In this document: positions 41,682 through 51,600 of the stretch, piece after piece | How the letters are laid out: every line of letters begins with the position of its first letter | How positions within the stretch are numbered: position 1 is the first letter of the stretch | Notes under the pieces: model-generated | Seen by the model: the letters and a program-made list of their open reading frames with translations, nothing else | Told to the model about the DNA's origin: nothing | The model's database searches: none | Made by a program: the position numbers and the translations under genes | DNA from: an uncultured Bacillota bacterium | GTDB taxonomy: Bacteria; Bacillota; Clostridia; Oscillospirales; Oscillospiraceae | Direction: 5' to 3' | Assembly (NCBI GenBank): GCA_947383275.1 | Contig: CANDCW010000003.1 | Span: 7,441 to 71,440, forward strand | DNA: 64,000 nt

Positions 41682-43028
41682 ATGAACAAGGAGATCATTC
41701 TGCAACAGGTACGGCAGTATTACCGGGAACATCACCAGCGTCCGGCTTACCAGCCGGGAGACCGGATCAACTACGCCGGGCGGGTGTACGACGAGGCGGA
41801 GTTGTGCGGCCTGGTGGACGCAGCGCTGGATTTTTGGCTCACCGCCGGGGCCTATACGGAAAAATTTGAGCGGGGCCTGGCCAGTTATTTAGGCGTCCCG
41901 TTTTGTTCCATGGTCAATTCCGGCTCCTCCGCCAATCTGCTGGCGGTATCGGCGCTGACCTCCCCGCTGTTGGGTGAGCGGCGGCTAAAGCGGGGCGACG
42001 AGGTCATCACGGTGGCGGCAGGCTTCCCCACCACAGTGACGCCCATCGTCCAGTGCGGCGCGGTTCCGGTGTTTGTGGATGTCCGCCTGCCCAACGGAAA
42101 CATTGATGTAACGCTGCTGGAAGCGGCCCGGAGCGAGCGCACACGGGCAGTGGTCCTGGCCCATACCCTGGGCAGCCCCTTTGACGTCAAGGCAGTCAGG
42201 GAGTTCTGCAATAAATATAGCCTGTGGCTGGTGGAGGACAACTGCGATGCCCTGGGCTCGGAGTACTGCTTGGACGGGGTCTGGCGCAGGACGGGGGCAT
42301 TTGGAGACCTTGGGACCTCCAGCTTCTATCCGGCCCACCACATCACCACCGGCGAGGGCGGGGCGGTCTACACCAGCGATCCGCTGCTGCACAGGATTGT
42401 CCGCTCCCTGCGGGACTGGGGGCGGGACTGTGTCTGTTCCGGGGGGGAGGACAACCGGTGCGGCCACCGCTTCAACGGCCAGTTTGGAACCCTCCCGGCG
42501 GGATATGACCACAAGTACGTCTACTCCCACCTGGGTTATAACCTGAAGGCCACCGACCTTCAGGCGGCCGTGGGCGCGGCGCAGTTGGACAAGCTGGACG
42601 ATTTTGTCTACAAGCGCCGAGAAAATTGGTCCTATTTGCGGGAGCGGCTGGCTGCGCTGGAGCAGTATCTGCTTTTACCGGAGAAGGAACCGGGGACAAA
42701 CCCCAGTTGGTTTGGATATTTTATCACCGTCCGGGAGGACAGCCCGGTATCCCGGGACGGGCTGGTGGCACGCTTGGAGGAGCGCAAAATCCAGACCAGG
42801 CCCCTGTTTGCCGGCAACTTGACCCGGCATCCCTGTTTCCAAAACCTTCGGGAGGGTGTCGATTACCGGATTGCCGGTTCCCTGGATACCACCGACCGGA
42901 TCATGAACAACAGTTTCTGGGTGGGCGTCTACCCGGGGATGGAGCGGACCATGCTGGAGGAAATGGTCCGCGGGATAACCCTGGCGTTTGCTGGGCCAGA
43001 TGCAGGCCAGCAGGATCAATCTGTATAA
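41682..43028 (+). CDS. rfbH: CDP-4-keto-6-deoxyglucose 3-dehydrase (RfbH/E1, PLP and [2Fe-2S])
   Basis: A 448-residue DegT/DnrJ/EryC1-fold enzyme. It has the E1 hallmark: the PLP-binding Lys of aminotransferases is replaced by His in SFYPAHHITTGEGGAVYTS, near residue 220. The cysteines for the [2Fe-2S] cluster lie in DWGRDCVCSGGEDNRCGHRF near 250. PLP contacts are visible in MVNSGSSANLLAVSAL and LVEDNCDALGSEY. It removes the 3-OH to give CDP-4-keto-3,6-dideoxyglucose and needs an electron-donating reductase (E3/DdhD), which is not in this window. ATG at 41682 follows GAGGTGGG; the frame is open upstream into rfbG but without family similarity. It is the last gene of the island. Confidence 0.95.
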   Translation: MNKEIILQQVRQYYREHHQRPAYQPGDRINYAGRVYDEAELCGLVDAALDFWLTAGAYTEKFERGLASYLGVPFCSMVNSGSSANLLAVSALTSPLLGERRLKRGDEVITVAAGFPTTVTPIVQCGAVPVFVDVRLPNGNIDVTLLEAARSERTRAVVLAHTLGSPFDVKAVREFCNKYSLWLVEDNCDALGSEYCLDGVWRRTGAFGDLGTSSFYPAHHITTGEGGAVYTSDPLLHRIVRSLRDWGRDCVCSGGEDNRCGHRFNGQFGTLPAGYDHKYVYSHLGYNLKATDLQAAVGAAQLDKLDDFVYKRRENWSYLRERLAALEQYLLLPEKEPGTNPSWFGYFITVREDSPVSRDGLVARLEERKIQTRPLFAGNLTRHPCFQNLREGVDYRIAGSLDTTDRIMNNSFWVGVYPGMERTMLEEMVRGITLAFAGPDAGQQDQSV

Positions 43029-43058
43029 GCGGCCATAATACGAAATAATCCTTTGGAG

Positions 43059-43110
43059 AAAAACCGCCTGACCGGTATGGAGCATCCTGCCGGCCAGGTG
43101 GTTTTTGTTT
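43059..43110 (+). terminator. Terminator closing the sugar island
   Basis: A 17-bp stem (43059-43075 with 43090-43106) with one G-U pair and one mismatch is followed by TTTTTGTTT. It separates the island from the metallophosphoesterase unit. Confidence 0.88.
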
Positions 43111-43145
43111 CTCAACGGCGATAGGAGGGAAATACCGGCGATCCC

Positions 43146-43174
43146 TCGACAATACAGTCGATTTATGTTATAGT
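43146..43174 (+). promoter_or_regulatory. Promoter of the metallophosphoesterase/giant-protein unit
   Basis: TCGACA (43146-43151), a 17-base spacer and TATAGT (43169-43174) each differ from the housekeeping consensus at one base. The ATG follows 92 bases later. The rest of the gap holds no recognisable gene. Confidence 0.65.
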
Positions 43175-43266
43175 AAATAATGGAATTCAAAAATGCTGGG
43201 CGCTGTTTGTGAAACTCGATGTTTGAAAGCAAGCCCTAGCGCTTTTTACAGACAAGGAGGACGGTT

Positions 43267-45534
43267 ATGAGCGCGGTTAATATTTTACATCTGTCGGATC
43301 TGCATTATGGCGTTCAAGACGCGAACGGCGGATCAAAGGATGTCGCAAATCTTCATGTGGACGCGATCGAAGGGCTGTGCGACTCGCTGTGCACGATTCC
43401 GGAAAAATACCCGGATTGGAAGCCGGACGTGATTGCCATAACGGGCGACGTTGCCTGGGCGGCAAAGGAGAGCGACTATAAGCAGGCGGCCATATTTATC
43501 AAGCGGCTATTGGACATGTTTGGCCTGGCCCCTGAGGATGTTGTGCTCTGCCCTGGAAATCACGATGTCGACCGGGAACTGAATACATATACATTCCCGA
43601 TCCAATCCCTGAAACACGCGGAAAAACACCTGTCTGTGGAGGGAATTAAAAACCGGAGCCAATCGTTTGAGAATTTTGCGAAATTTTCTGAGGGGCTGGG
43701 AATCCCGCAGCTGAAAAACTCCACAGGTGATAAGATTGTCCAATATCTATATGGGTATCGGGATATAAAAGGCATCCGCTTTGTGGTATTTAATACCGCT
43801 TGGAATGTACGCAGCAGGGAACCGAATGAGGAGGAAATACTATGGATCGGTCCGCCGCTGACAAATGACGTCTTTAGGAAAGACATTATGACGCAATCCA
43901 AAAATTTAGGCAACGATCTGATTATCACCCTGTTTCATCACCCCTTTCGGTATTTGGACGATGCGGAGTGCTATATATACGATCAAAGAAGAGTGGTGGC
44001 ACAAGTAATTTTAAAGGAGTCCGATATCATTTTAAACGGCCACGTCCACGGAGAAATCCGCGAGGCCACGTTTACAGAGAACAAGGCGCATACCTTTATC
44101 AGCAGCACGGCCTTTGAGAAAGGATCGTCCCGCAAGGGCTGCCAGATCATCCGTATTGACCGCTCCCGGCGCTGCTACTCCACCAAAGTGATCCGCTATA
44201 ATGACTGCGGCGAATGGGAGGTTAAGGATTTTGAGGCTGATGTACCGCTTGATCCAGTGACGGTGCAAGAGCCCTTCCGTTTTACGGAGAAAGCGGTCCG
44301 TCCGCCCCCGGAGGCCGCCGGATGGTGGCTGCCGCCGGACTGGGACCCGGAGGGGCCGGACCCTCTTCCGATTGACGACGGCGCGTCCCAGTGCCTGACG
44401 ACCTTTCTTCTGGCCAGGACGGATCCCTATGTCGTTGTCCTGGCCAGCGACGCAGAGATCAGGCTGGCCGAGCTGCTGCGCGAGGAAAGCCAGCGTGAAT
44501 CTGCGGATACGGCGGGAAACACGCCCCGCACCTGGACCGCATTTCAAGGGGAGGGTTCCTTCAAGGGATTGCCGGGGATTGTTGTTTCCCTCTCCGATGA
44601 GGACTCCCAGAACCTGGGGGCGGTGCTGGAAGGGTATGGCGATCTGCGCGGGCAGGCGCCCGATGCGGCGATTGTATACTGCGTTTGGTCTAACTCCCTG
44701 AAAGCAGCGGCCGGGCGCGGACAGCGCTTGGCAAATGAGTTAAGAAAGCAAGTCCCGAATGTGGACGTCATGACCCTGTCGGTCCGGAAAGAGCTCCATG
44801 ACCATGACGCCGGGAAAGAAAAAGAGGCTGTAAGTCAAATTGAGGCGTTTAACCGGCAGGATATATCCTCCACAGAGGAAGTGAATGAGCTGCTCCGTAT
44901 CCGGGACAACGAGCCGGAGCTCTGGCCCTATGTCCTGCGCAGCCATGCCGTTTTACGCAGTGGGAAATACCGGATACTCGGCTTTGCAGCGGCCTGCCAT
45001 ACGCAGGCGGGTGTTGAGGCGTGGTTTCGGGCGGTGAAGACAGACTGGTTTCAAGCGCAGGGCGTGGAGCTGAATCCCTTTGCCGGTCTGCTCTGCCGGG
45101 AGGAAGCAAGGCGTCTTGTATGGGGGCTCTACCAGAAGGTTTGCTCCGAGCGAAATGAACAGGCGCGGCAAGCCTGGGACGGCATTCTGGACGCGCAGCT
45201 GGCGTTGGCCCCCTCTGTGGCGGACTTCCTCTCCCTGTTGAAGGGGCAGGAGGTGGGCGCGGATGCGATTTGTCCGGAGGATGCGTCTCAATGGGCACGA
45301 AACGCCCCGGAGGAGGAATTCCAGAGACTTGTGCCGGAGCTTCGGAAGCAGAGCTTGCCGGTCTACTGGGCCGCACTGCTGGCCAGTCCTTACGGCCGGC
45401 CCTATGTACGGAAGGAACTTTTCGCGTCTGAAAAAATGCAGCTGGTCTTAAACGCCGATGCGGGCAAAGCGGAGGATCCGCACTGGCGGGAACAGCTGTC
45501 CGGCCTCAGGCGGGTGTCCCGTCCCTATCAATAA
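43267..45534 (+). CDS. Calcineurin-like metallophosphoesterase with large C-terminal region
   Basis: A 755-residue protein. Residues 5-290 are a complete calcineurin-like phosphoesterase: LHLSDLHYG (DxH, residue 10), ITGDVAW (GDxx, 60), CPGNHDVD (GNHD, 97), LFHHPF (His, 224) and NGHVHGE (GHxH, 258). All metal ligands are present, so hydrolysis of a phosphodiester or nucleotide is likely. After a Pro-rich linker (about 345-370), residues 375-530 form an alpha/beta region (YVVVLASDAEIRLAELL... GLPGIVVSLSDED... AAIVYCVWSNSLKAAAG... VDVMTLSV) that looks like a P-loop-type fold without Walker motifs. The rest is helical. There is no signal or membrane segment. It is the first gene of a two-gene unit with the giant protein; a conflict or defence role is an inference. 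Confidence 0.85.
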   Translation: MSAVNILHLSDLHYGVQDANGGSKDVANLHVDAIEGLCDSLCTIPEKYPDWKPDVIAITGDVAWAAKESDYKQAAIFIKRLLDMFGLAPEDVVLCPGNHDVDRELNTYTFPIQSLKHAEKHLSVEGIKNRSQSFENFAKFSEGLGIPQLKNSTGDKIVQYLYGYRDIKGIRFVVFNTAWNVRSREPNEEEILWIGPPLTNDVFRKDIMTQSKNLGNDLIITLFHHPFRYLDDAECYIYDQRRVVAQVILKESDIILNGHVHGEIREATFTENKAHTFISSTAFEKGSSRKGCQIIRIDRSRRCYSTKVIRYNDCGEWEVKDFEADVPLDPVTVQEPFRFTEKAVRPPPEAAGWWLPPDWDPEGPDPLPIDDGASQCLTTFLLARTDPYVVVLASDAEIRLAELLREESQRESADTAGNTPRTWTAFQGEGSFKGLPGIVVSLSDEDSQNLGAVLEGYGDLRGQAPDAAIVYCVWSNSLKAAAGRGQRLANELRKQVPNVDVMTLSVRKELHDHDAGKEKEAVSQIEAFNRQDISSTEEVNELLRIRDNEPELWPYVLRSHAVLRSGKYRILGFAAACHTQAGVEAWFRAVKTDWFQAQGVELNPFAGLLCREEARRLVWGLYQKVCSERNEQARQAWDGILDAQLALAPSVADFLSLLKGQEVGADAICPEDASQWARNAPEEEFQRLVPELRKQSLPVYWAALLASPYGRPYVRKELFASEKMQLVLNADAGKAEDPHWREQLSGLRRVSRPYQ

Positions 45535-45601
45535 TAATTCCGTATCGCCCAAACTGTTTGGAAACAGCTATCAATTTACTGTGGTGGGAGATGTTTCAAT
45601 T

Positions 45602-48600
45602 ATGTTTCTGGCTGATTGGTATTTTTGCAGGACCATACACCTGTCCATCAAGGAAACCGCGAATTTCATCAATGTCATGCTTGCCCTGCGGGACCCCGAC
45701 ATGCCGGTGGAGGAAAAAAGCGGCGCGCTCAAGCAGCTGTGTCAAATGGAGCCCTTAAATATTGCCTACGCGCTGCCTGCGCTGGTGGATGGCCTTCTCG
45801 CGCCGAGATGCCGCGGGAAGGCCCAGGAAGAACAGGCCGGTCAGGCGGCATACGCAGCGGCGGTAAAGGCCTGCATCCGAAGCACGGTCCGCGGGCTCTC
45901 GCGGTACGACTATTTGCAGACTGCCATCGAAGATTTGGACTGCGTGTCTTACGAGCAGCTGGCGCAGTATTTGAGAGAGCTGGAATTTCCGCCCACAGAC
46001 CGTGAGCCCTCCAGGGGCTATCTTGAGATGGAGTCCTGCTCGGCGGAGATTCTTGCGCTGTCCCTGCTGCGGACAGTGGCGGGACAGGTTCCGGCGGAAA
46101 TTCTGGAAATCGCGGACCCTGGCGCGCAGAAGCCCTGGTTTTCAGCGGCCCTGCGCGGAGCGCTGGGCGAACTGCCCTGGGCTTTGGCGGTGGAAACACT
46201 TTCCCTCTGCGGCATTCCGGGGAGTATTCTGCTCTCCTATTTCCCGAAGGACTACTGGCTGTGCTGCCCGGACAAAATGGAGCTTGCCGCCCGTATCTTT
46301 TTCCCGGAGGGAATTGGAAATGTAGACCGCGTCCTCTATGAGGCCTTTGATCTGAAGCGGCTGACAGATCTCTATGCGTATGTGGTGAACAACGCCGGGC
46401 CGGGCGGGGGGCTCTGGCTGGATGCCGGGATGGACAAGGAACAGCAAAAGCGGTATGGGGCTGTTTTGTGGCAGGTGACACTTTGGGCGCTCGCCGCGGA
46501 GCGGGAGCCCGGCGCCTGCATGCAAATGCTTCCGTCCTACTGGGGAATTCCCCTGGAGGCCGGGCAGGCGGGGCAGCACTATCAGTTCGGCAGGGTGTTT
46601 CAGCGGATCCTCTCCAAAAACCGGGACGCGTTCCACCAGGCGGACGCGCGCCTGGCGGTGTGTAGTCCGTGGCTTCTCCGCAAAATGGAGCGGAGCGGCT
46701 CACGGAAAATGTTTCCCCTGAAAGAGTACCCGGAGCTCCAGCAAAGGCATCTGGCCCTTCGAGCTTTTGCGGTTCCGGTCATCATGTGCCGCCTGCTCCG
46801 CGCGCTTCCCAAAGACCAGAATATCCCCGCTTATTTTCTCAGGCTGCTGTTGTGTTATGGCGACGCGTTTGAATTTCGTACCATCCGTTGGACCTATTAT
46901 CAGCTGCAAGAGGAATCCAAGCGCCTGCCGGACCGGTATACCCCTGCCATCCACGGCCTTCTGCTGTGCGCCTACGGCGCGGTGCGGAAGCTGGGAACCG
47001 GACAGATCGACAGCCGGGTTCCCGGGCAGCTGGTCGATCTGCTCTGGAAGGAGAGCCCGGTCCTGAACCGAGAGTACCAGCAGCCCAGGCCCCATTGCAA
47101 CCTGTTTTCCGAATCCGCTTTTATTACGGCCGCCCACTGGGCCCACGAAAGCCTCTCCAATGTCACCTTTACCCATGGGATTGAGGAAAATCCGTGGCTG
47201 TGCGGCGGATACGCATCTCAAGGCGCGCAGGTCTGCCGGTGGTTTTTCAACGAGGTGTGGGAGTATGTGGAGGAGAGGGCCCCGGGCTCAATTCAGCGCA
47301 GCGCCCGGGAGGCGACGCAGCTGTCATTCCAGATATTCCCGGATATCTTGGAGGAATCGGGCAGGAAGGCGCCCGGCCCCGCCAACATCCCCGACGTGGG
47401 CAATGTGTCCACGCAGGATCTGCTCTTATCGAATGAAATGTCCTTTGAGGACTGGATGCGCGTCCCCTCCATTACCGAGCAGCGCTTCAAGGCGGACGCG
47501 TACTCAATCGCCCTGTCACTGCGCCTGCGCGCCCTGCTTACCCGCCGGGATGACACGAGGCCCAGCGTAGCGGAGGATGCCTGGGTTTCCGAGTGGAACA
47601 GGTGCTTCTATTCCATTCAGACCAAGGCGGAGCTTTCACGGGTGTGCCGGTATCTGATCTCCCAATTCTTCACAATGCAGGCGGCAGGCCCAGGCCAGGC
47701 GAGCACCTTGCTTGACGCGTGCAGGCTGGTTATTGACACCATTGCCGAGTTCAGCAATGACGCGCCGTTTTATCTCCAGCATTTGGCGCAGGAGTTGTCC
47801 CGGCCGCTCCCCATCGGGGACGACAGCGCAGCTCTGATGCGTCAGAGTTTCCTGGCTGCCCTGGCGCAGTATATGGAACAGGAAAAGGGCCTTTTGCCCG
47901 CCGAGCGGAAAAAGACCCAGCTGCTGCCCTACTATATGATGATGATCGCGGATCAATTTCAGTCTGACCCGCACTACGCCAAACAGCTGCAAAACCGGCG
48001 AAACGCCGGCCGTCCGGCCGCGTTCCGCTGCGAACGGGAGCCAGCCGGCGCGGTTTCTCCCGGCCAATTTTTGAACCACGCGCTGTATCACAGAAACGAG
48101 GACGCCCTGCAGGGGCTGTCCGCCAATATCCAGACGCCCTTTTACGCAAGGCTGCATAACGGGTTTCAGAACGGCGCTGCGGCACCGAGGGGAGAATGGC
48201 AGCTGGGCGTTGTCCTTTCGTGTTCAGAGGACCGCCAGACAAGGGAGACCTGCCTAAGCGTGAATTTGGGAGGCGGCCAGGCGGAAAGGGTCTGCTGCGC
48301 CATGGACCGCAGGTGCCCGGACATGGGAGATTTGGTCGCGGTGAAGCGGTCGGATCCCCCGGAAGTGGTGTCGGTCCAGCACGTAAGCAGCCAGGCAGAA
48401 CTGGCGCAGGCAAGGGGATTTGAGGTCAGCGGCTCCCAAGTTACGGTAACCGTCAATGGGCGGCGCTACTGTTCAGTCAGCAGGAATCAACCCGTCAACT
48501 CTCAGGCCAATCTTTGGGCGCTGCGTATGTGGAGCCCCGATGTGTGTGCCTTTCATGCCATGCCGGCCGGATACCGCGGCGGAGCCTGTCTGGTCTCCCT

Positions 48601-51600
48601 AGTGGAGCTGAAAGGCGGCGGCAGCTTTTGGAAGCCGGAGGAACGGGGATTCCATATGCTGCTGGCGGAGCGGTTTTTGTCGCCGAAGAATCCGGAGCGT
48701 GAGGTGACCCTGGTTTACATTGGGCAGTCCGCGGGCGAGTATCTTTTTAGCGCGGCGCCCGGAGAAAACTATAAAGTTACAGAGGATGTATGGGAGGAGG
48801 AGAGCTTCCGCAGCTTCCAGGACTGGCTGTCCGGTTATAAACCGGATGAGGTCTGCGGCCTCAGGATTAAGCTGCGCCTGACTACGGACAAGCGGGGCGC
48901 TCCGCGTATGGCGCTGGCGGAGCGGGACGCCTTCGACGACACCAACGTCCGGTTCCAGAACCTCTTCCAGGACAATCAGCCGCTGGTGATACGGCGGGAC
49001 GGCTCAAAGTGGATCGTCCCCCTTGAGGAGGAGGGCGGCGCGGCTTTTGTAACCGCTCAATTGATCCGCATGCCCCCCGGCATCCAGGGGACGTGTGGTC
49101 CCGCCTCCGCCGAGGCGCAGGTGGAGGAAAACGGCTGGGACCTGGTGGCGCGGAGAAACCGCTGCCTGCGTGTAACCGCCCTGAGCGTTCAGGAGGTTAC
49201 GCCGGAGCTCCTTCCCGACAGCCAGCTGGAGTATTTTCTCAGGCTTCGGGCGGGCAGCCGGGTGCATCTGGAGCAGATTAAAGACCGGCTGTTTTACGGC
49301 TACTACACGGGAAAGCTGTCCAGCGGTATCCAGGTCCAGGTTGCGGCGGAATCGGTCTCTTGGGAGCCCTTCAAAAACACCCCGCGCCTCTTTTCAAACC
49401 GTGAGGCCGTTGTGGAAAACGTCCACTACGCTCCGGAGAGGACTGAGGCGGCGGCGGTTCCCTGCCAGCTTTCGGAGGAGGCGCTCAGCGGGTATGACCG
49501 CGTGGAGGGTATTGTTTCACGGATCGCCAATGTGCCCAAGGACGCCCTCTCACAGGCGGAGAACCTCTGTATAGGCGTCAACGTTCTGCTCAATGGAAGA
49601 TCCGTCCTGCTGAAGGAAATTCCGCGCAGCGCGTTCTCGCCCGCACCGAAAAAAATCGGTGAGATATTTGAGGCCAGAAAGGGCCCCGACGGGTGGGTTT
49701 TCCGGATCAGGCCCCGCGATGTTTCCGTGCGCGCCCTTTGGCGGGTGGTTGACCACGCCGGGGAGAGCGAACAGCACGCGGACGGGCTGTTCCTGCGCAT
49801 GACCAATGTGCTCGGCTACGGAATTCGGGCCGTTACACAGGATGTTCAGGCGCCGGTCCTGCACCTCTGGAGCCCGGTGGCGCGTTCCGCGCTGAAGGAC
49901 ACCATTCTCACCGGAGAGGGCAGGGCGCAGTGCATTGGCCGGCGGTTTTGCAACGCCTCCGTATTCAAGTGGGGCTTTAATATGGAACTTGTCCGGCTGG
50001 TCACGGAAAAGGGGGAATATATCGGCGAGGCCCCCTCCGGTACATTCCCGAGGACCCTGACCAACTGGAACAGCTGCCAGCTGCACATTCACAGCGTCTC
50101 CTACGGGCAGGACGGCTTCCAGTACGATATGCGCCGGATCTTTATGGCGGAGGCGGCGGAGCAGCGGCAGAAGGACGAGATTGACCTGGAGCGGTTTGCT
50201 CAGTGGCAGAGCCAGTATGACAAGTGGTGCGAAGCGGGCGACTTTCACGAGATCGGAGTTCTGAAGCGCAGTAAGGACGGACCGGCGGTATTTGTTATGG
50301 AAGGCCTGCGTCTGCCGCGGGACGGCAGCCGTACCGCGCCATATCAGGAGTGGACCGACAGGGTGGTCTTGCCGGATTCAGCACCCTTGGTTTCCGGGCG
50401 GAATTATGACAGCAACCGGGTGCGGGCCTATCTGCACCTGAGAGAGGGCGGATGGGAGGCGTCGATCCGGGATGCCCGGCCTATGTCCCTGACGGAGTTT
50501 GCCAGGTACTTGAATGTCTCACCGCCGGGCCGTTCCCTGTCGTTAACAATGATCTTCGCGGGTTACGATGATGAGGAACGCCTCATCTTTGAGTGGGGGT
50601 ATGGCTTCACCCTGGTGGTGGAGCCGGGCCGGCTGGAGATCGAACATGGGGCTTTCGGCGCCCACGACCTGTTCTTTGGGGACCGGATCAAGGGCTTTGC
50701 CCTGGAAGTGCGGGAGGAGGACGGAGAATGGCTCCTGCGGATTCCCCATGGAAAAATCGGCTATGAGGTAGAGGGCCGGGTCTGGCAGGACGCTGTGGGC
50801 GGCGTTGTGCAGCATTTGAAGGTGCGCCGCGTCCCCTCGACAAATAGGTTGGATATCTCCAAGGTTTCTGTCAGTATGCCGGATATCAGTAAGGCAGCGG
50901 ACGAGGGGAAGCATTGGGAGTTCTGTACCATCAGAAACGCGGTGCTGGATGCCTCCAGCGCCAGCCGCATCCTCGAGAGCCTGCCGGACGCGGAGGAGGC
51001 AACCGTCCTTGCGCGGCTGGATATTACGGAGAACGTAAAGCACGTCAAGGTTTTGCATTTTACGGCGCTTTGCGGCGACCTGAAAGACGAGCTCAGGGAA
51101 GGGGATGTCCTGTGCCTGGTCAGCGGGGCCATTGAGCCGAAAATAAAGGATGACAGCCCCAGAATCGGGAACGACTACCGAATTACATTTTCCATGCCCC
51201 AGCAGGCGGATGCCCACGGCTCCGCCTCCCTTCAAGTCAGCGTGCAGCGGCGCTATTTCTCCTATGACGAGAGCATCCTGCGGGTACAGTACCGGAAGGA
51301 CCCCATGGCCTGCAGCGGGTATTATATGATGGTGCGGCTGCTGGATAAAACAGCCGGCGCGGCCACTTCGCCGGTCTGGCAGGGCAGTGTGACGCATGGG
51401 ATCCGCCGCCCGGAGGGACGGCTGTACGATTGGGCCAGGACCGAGCGGATGCCGGTGGTTACGCTGGGCGAGGCCGGGGACGACGGCAGGATGCCTGTGG
51501 AAGTGGCTCCAGGGATTATCAGCCATATCGCCGTGCAGACGGACGCTGAGCCGGGGATGCTGGCCGTACTCCGGATTGAAGACGGCGCGTTAAGGGCGGA

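Noticed and set aside
45458..45601. Upstream extension of the giant protein into the metallophosphoesterase gene
   Set aside because: The extension overlaps a clear coding frame and has no ribosome site. It is kept only as a note because a frameshift-fused ancestor cannot be excluded.
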